Shown: in pieces, positions 1-7,669 of the stretch
Position numbering within the stretch: position 1 is the stretch's first letter
Layout of the letters: every line of letters starts with the position of its first letter
Source: JASSUD01 sp031963365
GTDB taxonomy: Bacteria > Pseudomonadota > Gammaproteobacteria > Burkholderiales > Burkholderiaceae
Length of the DNA: 14,305 bases
Direction: 5' to 3'
Assembly (NCBI GenBank): GCA_031963365.1
Contig: JASSUF010000058.1
Span: forward strand, 1-14,305
Position numbers and translations under genes: made by a program
Notes under the pieces: model-generated
Told to the model about the DNA's origin: nothing
Seen by the model: the letters and a program-made list of their open reading frames with translations, nothing else
Database searches by the model: none

Positions 1-64
1 TATTTTGCTCAATATCCCGTTTGGCCAGTAATTTTTCAAGCTTGTATTTAATGAGTTTGAGCAT
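1..64 (-). CDS. Start of an unidentified gene downstream of trpB (partial)
   Basis: An ATG at 64-62 opens a frame that stays open to the window edge, giving 21 codons (MLKLIKYKLEKLLAKRDIEQ then N). It begins three bases after the trpB stop codon at 68-70, which suggests translational coupling in one transcript. The visible peptide is basic and leucine/lysine rich, as in an amphipathic helix. No domain can be recognised in so short a piece. There is no clear Shine-Dalgarno sequence. In Burkholderia the genes after trpB are usually a DNA methyltransferase gene and trpA, but this N-terminus does not let me choose. It could also be a chance open frame. Confidence 0.4.
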   Translation of the reverse strand, partial: MLKLIKYKLEKLLAKRDIEQN

Positions 65-67
65 TAC

Positions 68-1306
68 TTATTTCAACTCACGTACAGTCTGCATATCTTT
101 ATCCCCTCGCCCAGATAAATTCACTAACACTACCTGCTCTGGACGCATTGTTGCGGCAAGTTCCATTGCATAGGCTAGCGCATGGCTAGACTCGAGCGCG
201 GGCAAGATACCTTCCATGCGGCAGCATGCGTAAAAGGCCTGCAAAGCTTGCTCATCGGTGGCACTAACATATTGCACACGGCCATTTTCTTTAAGCCAAG
301 CATGCTCAGGGCCTACGCCCGGGTAATCTAGGCCAGCTGAAATGGAGTGGGTTGGAATAATTTGCCCATCGCTATCTTGCAATACGTAGGTGCGGTTGCC
401 ATGCAGTACGCCTGGAGAGCCTGCGGTTAACGAGGCTGCGTGCAATCCGGTATCTATGCCCCGCCCTGCTGCTTCTACGCCAATTAGGCGCACTGCTGTA
501 TCTTCTAAATAGGGATAAAAAATGCCCATCGCATTAGAACCGCCGCCAATACATGCAACGATCGCATCAGGTTGTCGTCCAATGGCTTTGGGCATTTGTA
601 CTCTACATTCATCGCCAATCACACGTTGAAAGTCGCGCACCATCATGGGGTAGGGATGGGGGCCTGCGACGGTCCCTATGATGTAAAAGGTATTGTCAAT
701 ATGCGTTACCCAGTCGCGCATGGCTTCATTGAGGGCATCTTTTAACGTTTTTGAACCTGACTCAACTGATACCACTTTAGCGCCTAAAAGCTCCATACGC
801 TCTACATTAGGTGCTTGGCGGCGCCGGTCTTCGGCGCCCATATATACGACGCATTCCATTCCAAATCGGGCTGCTATCGTGGCGGTTGCCACTCCATGTT
901 GGCCTGCACCGGTCTCTGCAATGATTCGGGTCTTGCCCATACGCTGAGCAAGCAGTGCTTGCCCAATCACATTATTAATCTTGTGCGCACCGGTATGATT
1001 TAAATCTTCTCGCTTTAAATAGATACGTGCTCCGCCACTGGCTTCAGTTAGGCGCTTAGCGAAGTATATGGGTGAAGGCCGTCCTACAAACTCAGCCAGC
1101 TCTTGATGGTAGGTAGCGATAAATTCTGCATCTACTCGATAATGTGCATAGGCTTTTTTAAGCGCTTCCAGTGCATCTATCAGCGTTTCTGCTACGAATA
1201 TTCCGCCGTATTTTCCAAAATGTCCTTGTGCATCCGGCAACGTATACTCAGCAAGCGCTTTATGCTCCATGCTCGTTTTTAGCTTCTCTTTTATTCCCAC
1301 TTCCAT
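68..1306 (-). CDS. trpB: Tryptophan synthase beta chain
   Basis: TrpB condenses indole with serine to make tryptophan, using pyridoxal phosphate, in a cytoplasmic alpha2-beta2 complex with TrpA. The protein is 412 residues, slightly longer than the usual 395-400 because of an extra N-terminus of about 20 residues. The PLP lysine lies in LNHTGAHK at K109. ETGAGQHG (131-138) carries the catalytic glutamate. The phosphate-binding GGGSNAM motif is at 254-260. The ATG at 1306 is preferred because GAGG lies 7 bases upstream; the alternative ATG at 1270 has no such site. The gene follows a truncated kdpD instead of trpF, its usual Burkholderia neighbour, with a hairpin between them. No trpA is visible in the window. 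The assignment is secure from motifs and full-length resemblance. Confidence 0.97.
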   Translation of the reverse strand: MEVGIKEKLKTSMEHKALAEYTLPDAQGHFGKYGGIFVAETLIDALEALKKAYAHYRVDAEFIATYHQELAEFVGRPSPIYFAKRLTEASGGARIYLKREDLNHTGAHKINNVIGQALLAQRMGKTRIIAETGAGQHGVATATIAARFGMECVVYMGAEDRRRQAPNVERMELLGAKVVSVESGSKTLKDALNEAMRDWVTHIDNTFYIIGTVAGPHPYPMMVRDFQRVIGDECRVQMPKAIGRQPDAIVACIGGGSNAMGIFYPYLEDTAVRLIGVEAAGRGIDTGLHAASLTAGSPGVLHGNRTYVLQDSDGQIIPTHSISAGLDYPGVGPEHAWLKENGRVQYVSATDEQALQAFYACCRMEGILPALESSHALAYAMELAATMRPEQVVLVNLSGRGDKDMQTVRELK

Positions 1307-1324
1307 TTTTGTTCCTCAGCATAC

Positions 1325-1362
1325 AAAAAACTGGCCTGCATGGACTGTATTTCAGTCCATGC
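1325..1362 (-). terminator. Hairpin with T-run between kdpD and trpB
   Basis: GCATGGACTG (1338-1347) and CAGTCCATGC (1353-1362) form a perfect 10-bp stem with a 5-base loop. On the minus strand a run of six T follows at 1330-1325, seven bases after the stem. An extra CCT/AGG pairing could lengthen the stem toward the T-run. It fits an intrinsic terminator after kdpD, or an attenuator, lying only 18 bases before the trpB start. It could instead be a dyad operator. The offset T-run lowers confidence. Confidence 0.5.
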
Positions 1363-1443
1363 GTTTAGGGAAACAGTATCACAAGCCGCACCACACTTTT
1401 CTGTGGACTCACCCATTTGGCAAAAGTTTTTTGGCTATCTGCT

Positions 1444-3663
1444 TTATGTTTTTTTCAAGAGGCGTTCTGTTTCTATCTTTATGAGTGCGTCCTGCGCAAT
1501 TTCTAAATAATGTACACGTTCAAGCGCCAATGCAATTTGCGAAGTAAATGCATCGAGTAAATGCCCCTGCTCTGGCAATGCAAGCAGTCTTGAGTCTTGC
1601 ATTATTAAGGCTAATACCCCTCGTGTGCGCATCGGCGCGCGCAAAGGCATATAGAGTGCAGCGGCGGCAGATAAGGTGTTTGTGCCTGCGCCCGCTGGTT
1701 TTTGCTGGTCATACACCCACTGTGCAATACCTAAATCCAGCAATGTATCTGGCAATACAAGACCTGGGCTAGGGTCTAAGGTTTTTTGTTGGATATGATC
1801 GTGGCTATCAGGCAGCAAAATTGCTACTTGCGCTCGAAAAATTTCATGCACGTGCCGACTGCCCGTTTCTACAATCTGTTCAACGGTCAATGCAGACCCT
1901 AGCTCACCAGCCATCGCATACATTGCACTGGTGCGGCGTTCTCGATAGATTGCACGTAAGGCTTGTTGTCGTAAGCTTGATGTGAAATGGCTAATAACTA
2001 ATGCAGTGACAAGCATACCGACAAAAGTCAGCACATACTGCGTTCCAGCTGCGGACCAAGAAGCGTGTGGTGGCACAAAAAAGAAATCAAAGGCGGCTAC
2101 ATTCAAAAAAGAGGCCAACACCGCAGGCCAACGCCCTAAACGGGTAGCTAGCCATACCACGCCCAGTAAATACAGCATGACTTTATTGGTGAGATCAAAA
2201 GGCTTGAAAAGCACTCCAATTAACAGTGTGGTGAATCCACATACCGCTAGCACTTCTATATAACTGCGCACTTTACGGTACGTAGAGGCATGCCCTGAAA
2301 AAATCAAATTAGAGGCAGATTCTCGAGCATCCGAGTCCTGCTTTTGCGTATTTTTTGTAGCAGAGGATAGCGATTGCGTAGATGCCTGATCGCGGGGTTG
2401 CGTTTGATTGGGTTGCCGATCCTGAAGGAGCTCCTCCGGCTGTGTAATGTTTGGTGACGCTTCCCGCGCCTCATCTTGCAAGCGTGCATGCAGGGTATCC
2501 GCAGCAATAAGAATGATATCGATCGAGCTGGCTTGTGTGATCAGTGTGTCTGCCAGAGAGGACCTAAAGGTATACCACGCTCGCTTTTTATTGTGCGATG
2601 CGCCCATGACCAGTTTTGAGACATTGCGCACTTGTGCATAGTGCATCAACAAAGAGGCTACTTCCCCCGAGCGCTGCGCGCCTTCCAGCGTAAGTGTTTC
2701 TGCTCCAAGCTCTTGCGCCATTTTTAGAGCAGATAGGGTGCACTCGCGCTGCGCTATCGAGCGGCGCTGTAATGTAGGCGTTTCAACATGCACTGCAACC
2801 CAATCTGCCTTTAGACTATGTGCAAGACGGCCTGCTGCACGCACCAATGCGATGGATTCAGGCCCAGGACCTATGCATACTAAAAGCCGTTCATGCGCTT
2901 GCCACACCGGTGTAATCGCCCGATCTGCTCGGTAGACACGCATTTGCTCATCTACGCGATCAGCGGTGCGTCTTAATGCCAGTTCACGCAGCGCAATTAA
3001 ATTCCCTTTGCGAAAAAAATTACGGGCTGCATGTTCAGCCTGCTTCTGCATGTACACCTTACCTACTCGCAGCCGTTCAAGCAGCTCATCGACAGGTAGA
3101 TCTACTAAAGTTACCTCATCTGCTCCTTGGAATACGTGGTCTGGCACTCTTTCACGCACCTCGATGCCTGTAATTTGCCCCACGATATCATTGAGGCTTT
3201 CCAGATGCTGCACATTCAGGGTCGAATAGACATCAATACCTGCCTCTAAAATATCTTCCACATCCTGCCAGCGTTTCGCATGTCGAGCGCCTGGCGCATT
3301 CGCATGAGCCAACTCATCAATGAGCAGCAGTGTAGGTTTGCGCGCGAGTGCTCCATCCAGATCAAACTCTTCGAGCACATGTCCCCGATACGCAATACGT
3401 CGCATAGGCAAGATTTCGAGCTTACCTAGCAAAGCCAAGGTTTCTTGGCGCCCATGCGTAACCACTACCCCGATTACTACATCCGCCCCTGCGCGCGCAC
3501 GTACCTGAGCCGCTTGGAGCATCGCGTAAGTCTTACCTACTCCAGCACAAGCACCAAAAAAAATCTTCAGCTTCCCACGCTTTTGCTTGGCTTCCTCACG
3601 CTGCAACTGGTCAAGCAGTGCGTCTGGATCGGGGCGTTCATCAGAGGTAGAAGGAGAATGCAT
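1444..3663 (-). CDS. kdpD: KdpD sensor lacking its histidine-kinase core
   Basis: KdpD is the membrane sensor kinase that normally phosphorylates KdpE to induce kdpFABC. This copy has 739 residues against about 890-960 in the family. It keeps the KdpD domain with the Walker A motif GACAGVGKT (37-45) and a Walker B-like LLLIDELAH (112-120), a USP-like domain (about 259-388), a Q/S-rich linker (about 400-450), the four-helix membrane block (about 468-562) and a GAF-like region (about 580-720). It then stops after IETERLLKKT. Homologues continue at that point into the conserved HDLRTPL phospho-acceptor box and the ATP-binding domain, both absent here. No residual kinase code is visible downstream. 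The ATG at 3663 has no good ribosome-binding site. It may be a working input-domain protein or a decaying gene; the intact upstream frame argues for the former. Confidence 0.93.
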   Translation of the reverse strand: MHSPSTSDERPDPDALLDQLQREEAKQKRGKLKIFFGACAGVGKTYAMLQAAQVRARAGADVVIGVVVTHGRQETLALLGKLEILPMRRIAYRGHVLEEFDLDGALARKPTLLLIDELAHANAPGARHAKRWQDVEDILEAGIDVYSTLNVQHLESLNDIVGQITGIEVRERVPDHVFQGADEVTLVDLPVDELLERLRVGKVYMQKQAEHAARNFFRKGNLIALRELALRRTADRVDEQMRVYRADRAITPVWQAHERLLVCIGPGPESIALVRAAGRLAHSLKADWVAVHVETPTLQRRSIAQRECTLSALKMAQELGAETLTLEGAQRSGEVASLLMHYAQVRNVSKLVMGASHNKKRAWYTFRSSLADTLITQASSIDIILIAADTLHARLQDEAREASPNITQPEELLQDRQPNQTQPRDQASTQSLSSATKNTQKQDSDARESASNLIFSGHASTYRKVRSYIEVLAVCGFTTLLIGVLFKPFDLTNKVMLYLLGVVWLATRLGRWPAVLASFLNVAAFDFFFVPPHASWSAAGTQYVLTFVGMLVTALVISHFTSSLRQQALRAIYRERRTSAMYAMAGELGSALTVEQIVETGSRHVHEIFRAQVAILLPDSHDHIQQKTLDPSPGLVLPDTLLDLGIAQWVYDQQKPAGAGTNTLSAAAALYMPLRAPMRTRGVLALIMQDSRLLALPEQGHLLDAFTSQIALALERVHYLEIAQDALIKIETERLLKKT

Positions 3664-3709
3664 GGGAATGGAGGGATTTCTGTTAATACAACTGTACTGG
3701 CTATCAGAC

Positions 3710-3777
3710 TTACTTTACTGATGTTACGCAGGCATTAAAAAAGACTGTGGTTTGCATGCGTAACATCAGTTACTTTA
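3710..3777. repeat. 54-bp palindromic element flanked by an 8-bp direct repeat
   Basis: ACTGATGTTACGCA (3717-3730) is mirrored by TGCGTAACATCAGT (3757-3770), a perfect 14-bp inverted repeat around 26 bases. TTACTTTA occurs on both outer sides, at 3710-3717 and 3770-3777, each overlapping the palindrome by one base. This arrangement resembles a tiny non-autonomous transposable element with a target duplication. The right copy contains the kdpC stop codon (3775-3777). The minus-strand transcript would fold here, but no T-run follows the stem, so it is not a typical intrinsic terminator. It occupies most of the 111-base gap between kdpC and kdpD. Confidence 0.6.
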
Positions 3778-4434
3778 TTTTTTTTCAGGCGTTTTTTTCT
3801 GCCATGCGTCCAGTGCCAAATTAAGCTCCAATACATTGACACGAGGCTCTCCCAAAAAGCCAAATTGGCGTCCCTGTGTACTTTCTTCAATCAGCGCTCT
3901 GATAGGCGCGTCGGGCAAGCTACGCGCCTTGGCCACGCGGGCAACCTGATAATAGGCTGCGGCAGGGCTAATATCTGGGTCTAAGCCACTGGCAGAGGCA
4001 GTTACCAGATCTACAGGAATGGCTGACATAGCAGCTTTATCCTTTACCTTGCCTGCATTTTTTATCCTTCGATGACCATCCTGCTTCAGTGCGGCAACTC
4101 GTGCCTGAACCGCTTCAACTAGCGCTGGATTAGTGGGCCCCATATTGGCTCCGCCAGATGCCAACGCATTATTAGGCCCAGGCGTGGTAGCAGAAGGTCG
4201 GCCCCAAAAGTAACGTGGGGAATTAAAATGTTGGCCTATCCATTTTGACCCTATTGGCTTCCCATCTTGCAACAGTAAGCTCCCTTCTGACTTTGAGGGA
4301 AAGGCAAGACGTCCTACCCCTTGCATGAGTAGGGGATAAGCCAAGCCTGTTAGCATTCCTAATATTCCAAGCAATATCACTGCTGGACGCAACTCTGTTA
4401 ACGCTTTAGTCATGATGGTGATCATTGCTTTCAT
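3775..4434 (-). CDS. kdpC: Potassium-transporting ATPase subunit C
   Basis: KdpC is the small inner-membrane subunit that stabilises the KdpFABC K+ pump. The protein has 219 residues against about 190 in E. coli. A single N-terminal membrane helix (about 15-38) is followed by a periplasmic domain with the family blocks YFWGRPSATTPGPNNALASGG, PVDLVTASASGLDPDISPAAA and GEPRVNVLELNLALD. An extra basic stretch of about 20 residues (DGHRRIKNAGKVKDKAAM) lies before PVDL. The ATG at 4434 starts two bases after the kdpB stop codon. A GGGAGG site inside the kdpB end serves it, so the two genes are translationally linked. An alternative ATG lies seven codons later. Confidence 0.96.
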   Translation of the reverse strand: MKAMITIMTKALTELRPAVILLGILGMLTGLAYPLLMQGVGRLAFPSKSEGSLLLQDGKPIGSKWIGQHFNSPRYFWGRPSATTPGPNNALASGGANMGPTNPALVEAVQARVAALKQDGHRRIKNAGKVKDKAAMSAIPVDLVTASASGLDPDISPAAAYYQVARVAKARSLPDAPIRALIEESTQGRQFGFLGEPRVNVLELNLALDAWQKKTPEKK

Positions 4435-4436
4435 CT

Positions 4437-6659
4437 CTACACCCCTCCCAACAGGGCCAATACAGCATCTATAACTTTAATTCCAATAAACGGCACGACT
4501 ATCCCGCCCAAACCGTACACCAGTAAATTCCACCGCAATAGCGCCGCTGCGCCAAGTGCGCGATACCGCACTCCTTTTAGTGCAAGCGGGATCAACACAA
4601 TAATCGACAACGCATTAAAAATAACTGCCGATAAAATCGCTGAAGAGGGGCTTGCCAAATGCATGATATTCAAAGCATTGAGTTGCGGGTAAGTGGTAGC
4701 AAATGCGGCTGGAATAATCGCAAAATATTTTGCTAGATCGTTGGCGATGGAAAAGGTAGTGAGAGATCCACGCGTCATCAGCATTTGTTTGCCGATCTCT
4801 ACAATTTCAATAAGCTTAGTAGGGTTAGAATCTAGATCGACCATATTGCCGGCCTCTTTTGCCGCTTGCGTACCGGTATTCATTGCAACGGCTACATCTG
4901 CTTGCGCTAGTGCAGGGGCATCATTCGTGCCATCACCCGTCATTGCAACCAGCTTGCCCTGCGCCTGATAATCTCGAATAGTTACTAACTTTGCCTCAGG
5001 AGTAGCTTCCGCTAGAAAGTCATCCACTCCGGCTTCTGCTGCAATTGCAGCAGCTGTTAAGCGATTGTCACCCGTGACCATTACCGTCTTAATGCCCATT
5101 TTGCGTAATTGCGCAAAACGCTCTTTAATCCCGCCTTTTACTATATCTTTGAGTTCGATAACACCGAGTGCGCGTATCGTAAAGTCTCCTGTTTCTGGTG
5201 CAATTACAGAAACTTGTGCATCCTGGGTTTGCTCCTCCATGTCACTTTTCTTTTTGCGACCGCGTTTTTTAACAGGCACCTCTTCTGACATATCTGTTAC
5301 GCCACTCGAGGCCATCACTTTTTCAGCTACGACCAAAGGTGTACTACCTCTGCGAGATACTTCATCAATAGCAGCACTTAATGCCTCTGGTAAATGTGCT
5401 CCTGCTGCCTCCAAATAGGTACGAATAGCTTGCGCTGCGCCTTTACGAATCTGCCGTCCAGCCATATCTACCCCACTCATACGGGTTTGTGCTGTAAAAG
5501 GCACAAAGCTCGCACCTAGCGCACCAATTTCGCGCTCACGCACGTTAAACCGCTGTTTGGCTAACACCACAATACTGCGGCCCTCAGGCGTTTCATCTGC
5601 CAATGATGCAAACTGTGCTGCATTGGCTAACTCTTCTTCCGTCACCCCAGGAGCAGGAATAAACGCGCAGGCCTGCCGATTACCCAAAGTAATCGTGCCC
5701 GTTTTGTCCAATAGCAATACATCCACATCTCCTGCAGCTTCTACTGCCCTGCCAGAAGTGGCAATCACATTTGCTTGCAACATCCGGCTCATACCGGCTA
5801 CGCCGATAGCAGAGAGCAAGCCGCCAATCGTCGTTGGAATAAGACATACTAGTAATGCAATTAACGCAGTAATAGTCACTACCTGCCCCGCTTTCATCGC
5901 ACCCACAGCGAATAAGGAAAATGGAAACAAGGTAGTGGTCGCCATCAGCAATACCGTAGTGAGGGCTACTAATAAAATCGTCAGAGCAATTTCATTAGGC
6001 GTTTTTTTGCGCTTAGCGCCTTCTACCATCGCAATCATACGATCTAAAAAAGCTTCACCAGGATTAGCCATTACTCTCACAACCAGCCAATCTGAAAGTA
6101 CACGCGTCCCCCCTGTCACCGAGGAAAAATCTCCTCCGGCTTCCCGGATCACAGGCGCAGATTCACCAGTAATGGCCGATTCATCTACAGAGGCCACACC
6201 TTCGATAACTTCACCATCTGCAGGCACACTATCTCCGGCCTCCACCAACACCAGATCACCTTTACGCAAGCTACTTCCACCTACACTGGTATAGGGTGCG
6301 CCTACATACGTCCCTTCTTGCTCTTCTAGCTTTTTAGCGGTTACTTCGCGTTTAGCACTACGTAGTGATGCTGCTTGTGCCTTACTGCGTCCCTCCGCCA
6401 AGGACTCAGCAAAGTTAGCGAACAGCACCGTACCCCACAACCATGCGCCTATAGAAAAAATAAATCCACTAGGTGCTTCTGCCTGGCCTAATAAAGCAGC
6501 TATCCACAAAATAGTGGTGAGAATACTGCCAAGATATACACAAAACATCACTGGATTACGTAGCTGCGTACGCGGCGACAATTTTTTAAAAGCAGTAAGC
6601 ACTGCCGGCTTTAGTAATGTCGGGTCAAAAAGCCCTGCATTGTTTGTGGAAAAGGTCAT
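4437..6659 (-). CDS. kdpB: Potassium-transporting P-type ATPase subunit B
   Basis: KdpB is the ATP-hydrolysing subunit of the KdpFABC pump. From the ATG at 6659 it has 740 residues, against about 680-700 in the family. The visible signatures are TGES (164-167), whose serine matches the regulatory phosphorylation site known in E. coli, CLIPTTIGG (272-280), the phosphorylation motif DKTGTITLG with D318, and TGDGTND (574-580). The membrane residues of NDLAKYFAIIP (D641, K644) are also present. An unusual insertion of about 50 residues (447-496) with a KKRGRKKK patch separates VVAE from LGVIELKD. The open frame extends upstream to a TTG at 6758, but the ATG at 6659 matches the homologous N-terminus and has AGGA nine bases upstream. 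kdpA is not adjacent: an AT-rich island precedes this gene. Confidence 0.97.
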   Translation of the reverse strand: MTFSTNNAGLFDPTLLKPAVLTAFKKLSPRTQLRNPVMFCVYLGSILTTILWIAALLGQAEAPSGFIFSIGAWLWGTVLFANFAESLAEGRSKAQAASLRSAKREVTAKKLEEQEGTYVGAPYTSVGGSSLRKGDLVLVEAGDSVPADGEVIEGVASVDESAITGESAPVIREAGGDFSSVTGGTRVLSDWLVVRVMANPGEAFLDRMIAMVEGAKRKKTPNEIALTILLVALTTVLLMATTTLFPFSLFAVGAMKAGQVVTITALIALLVCLIPTTIGGLLSAIGVAGMSRMLQANVIATSGRAVEAAGDVDVLLLDKTGTITLGNRQACAFIPAPGVTEEELANAAQFASLADETPEGRSIVVLAKQRFNVREREIGALGASFVPFTAQTRMSGVDMAGRQIRKGAAQAIRTYLEAAGAHLPEALSAAIDEVSRRGSTPLVVAEKVMASSGVTDMSEEVPVKKRGRKKKSDMEEQTQDAQVSVIAPETGDFTIRALGVIELKDIVKGGIKERFAQLRKMGIKTVMVTGDNRLTAAAIAAEAGVDDFLAEATPEAKLVTIRDYQAQGKLVAMTGDGTNDAPALAQADVAVAMNTGTQAAKEAGNMVDLDSNPTKLIEIVEIGKQMLMTRGSLTTFSIANDLAKYFAIIPAAFATTYPQLNALNIMHLASPSSAILSAVIFNALSIIVLIPLALKGVRYRALGAAALLRWNLLVYGLGGIVVPFIGIKVIDAVLALLGGV

Positions 6660-7000
6660 AGGTTTTATTCCTAAGGCAAAGGAAGTGCCACTTCTGGATA
6701 GAGTGAAGGTATATTTGTAAAATGGATTTAAAATACAAAGTAATGGAGGGGAATGCAATCAGAATATTTGACACTTCGCTATGCATATTTCTCTACACCT
6801 CTGCTCTATTATTTTATTTTTAGCAGCAATATGCATTTTCGTATAGCACTCAACCAGTTTATCTACTAAAAATACATACCTAGAAACCTCTCTATGCAAA
6901 AATGAGAGGTTTCTAACTGGAATGGATTCAAGCCTTATTGGTTGAAATCAGCATTCGTTTTTCAAATTATTTTGAATATTTATTTCTGAAAAATATTTTT
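6660..7000. other. Intergenic region upstream of kdpB
   Basis: This 341-base gap holds no convincing gene. On the minus strand TTGCAT, 17 bases and TATTTT form a poor promoter candidate about 75-110 bases upstream of kdpB; it matches the consensus weakly. A strong hairpin at 6881-6915 lies nearer the upstream small gene. AT content falls between that of the island and of kdpB. Because a terminator follows kdpA, kdpBC probably needs a promoter here or read-through from the island genes. Confidence 0.4.
6881..6915 (-). terminator. Perfect 12-bp hairpin after the MGGGCIS gene
   Basis: TAGAAACCTCTC (6881-6892) pairs perfectly with GAGAGGTTTCTA (6904-6915) around an 11-base loop. It lies 86 bases beyond the stop codon of the 7001-7348 gene. 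On the minus strand a T-rich stretch (TATTTTTAG) follows about seven bases after the stem, so it could be a weak terminator or an RNA-stabilising structure. It also marks the boundary between the AT-rich island and kdpB. Confidence 0.5.
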
Positions 7001-7348
7001 TTATATCTTTACAAAATTGGCAAATTCTCTACGAAAATTTTTTGCTTTTTCTAGAAATTTCTCACAGAAAGATTTTTTTTCAATAGGCATATCATTCTCT
7101 ACATTTAACTCTGGCAATATGCCAAGATTATAATACCTATCTATAGGATGAAATTTATTTATTGGACGTAACTCACTTAGAAGCTGGCATGCCTCTATAT
7201 GATTCAATTTAATTATAGAAGCAGGTCTTTTATATAAATCTATACTCTTTCTATCAGGGCAAACGCCGCTATTTTTTAAATCATCAATTATTCTATAGAT
7301 ATCAGTACCATTACTTACCTGAGAATTACTTATGCATCCTCCACCCAT
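7001..7348 (-). CDS. Unknown 115-residue protein with effector-like MGGGCIS N-terminus
   Basis: I do not recognise the family. The ATG at 7348 has an excellent AGGAG six bases upstream, and the codon use is AT-rich, unlike the kdp genes. The protein begins MGGGCISNSQVSNGTD: glycine at position 2 and cysteine at position 5 resemble N-termini of bacterial effectors that host enzymes myristoylate and palmitoylate, and the next residues are rich in S, N, Q and G as in type III secretion signals. Serine is at position 7 instead of the preferred 6, so the acylation motif is imperfect. There is no hydrophobic signal segment, which argues against a bacterial lipoprotein. The remainder is a mixed globular stretch ending in a basic, aromatic, probably helical tail (about 90-115). 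It lies in the island separating kdpA from kdpB. Secretion is an inference; no secretion genes are in the window. Confidence 0.72.
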   Translation of the reverse strand: MGGGCISNSQVSNGTDIYRIIDDLKNSGVCPDRKSIDLYKRPASIIKLNHIEACQLLSELRPINKFHPIDRYYNLGILPELNVENDMPIEKKSFCEKFLEKAKNFRREFANFVKI

Positions 7349-7669
7349 ATATATCTCCTATATCTCATACAATCGCATGTATTTCATATACAACCCGCAC
7401 CACCATGCTAAAAATTAAATCTATACTATGCGATGCAAATTTATATTTACCATGCGAAAATTTGTATAAAAAAGAGTATATATTTTTACCGCGATAAAAA
7501 ACATATGGAAAATTCCTATCTATTCACTACCATTTCCCACCATACAGAATAGATGGTGTTTAATTTTCTATATAGATTTATGTTTCAAATAACATTATTA
7601 TTCAATAATATCCACGCTGGATCAAATTCAAAAATACCATTCTATTTAATAGAATTTATCTTTATTCGA
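7349..7669. promoter_or_regulatory. AT-rich gap upstream of the MGGGCIS gene, with repeated ATGCGA
   Basis: These 321 very AT-rich bases contain no convincing gene. They should hold the promoter for the downstream small gene, though no confident -35/-10 pair is visible. ATGCGA occurs at 7428-7433 and again at 7452-7457, 24 bases apart, with the inverted form TCGCAT at 7373-7378. These could be a binding site. I looked for TTCG-N16-TTCG and TTCGC-N15-TTCGC boxes of type III regulons and found none with correct spacing. Small hairpins lie at 7538-7558 and 7639-7655; the latter is 15 bases past the upstream gene's stop codon and is followed on the minus strand by a short T-run. Confidence 0.3.

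Noticed and set aside
5557..6294. 245-codon open frame on the plus strand
   Set aside because: It lies wholly antisense to kdpB, which has complete family motifs. The translation is low-complexity and unrecognisable, as expected for a shadow frame.
6768..6773. TTGACA on the plus strand as a promoter
   Set aside because: No acceptable -10 element lies at 16-18 bases, and no plus-strand gene follows.
7320..7348. Bacterial lipoprotein signal around the GGGC residues
   Set aside because: The cysteine is at position 5 with no preceding basic and hydrophobic signal segment, so a lipobox is not plausible.
7346..7430. Type III regulon boxes upstream of the MGGGCIS gene
   Set aside because: TTCGC-like sequences are present but not as TTCGC-N15-TTCGC or TTCG-N16-TTCG; the spacing is wrong.
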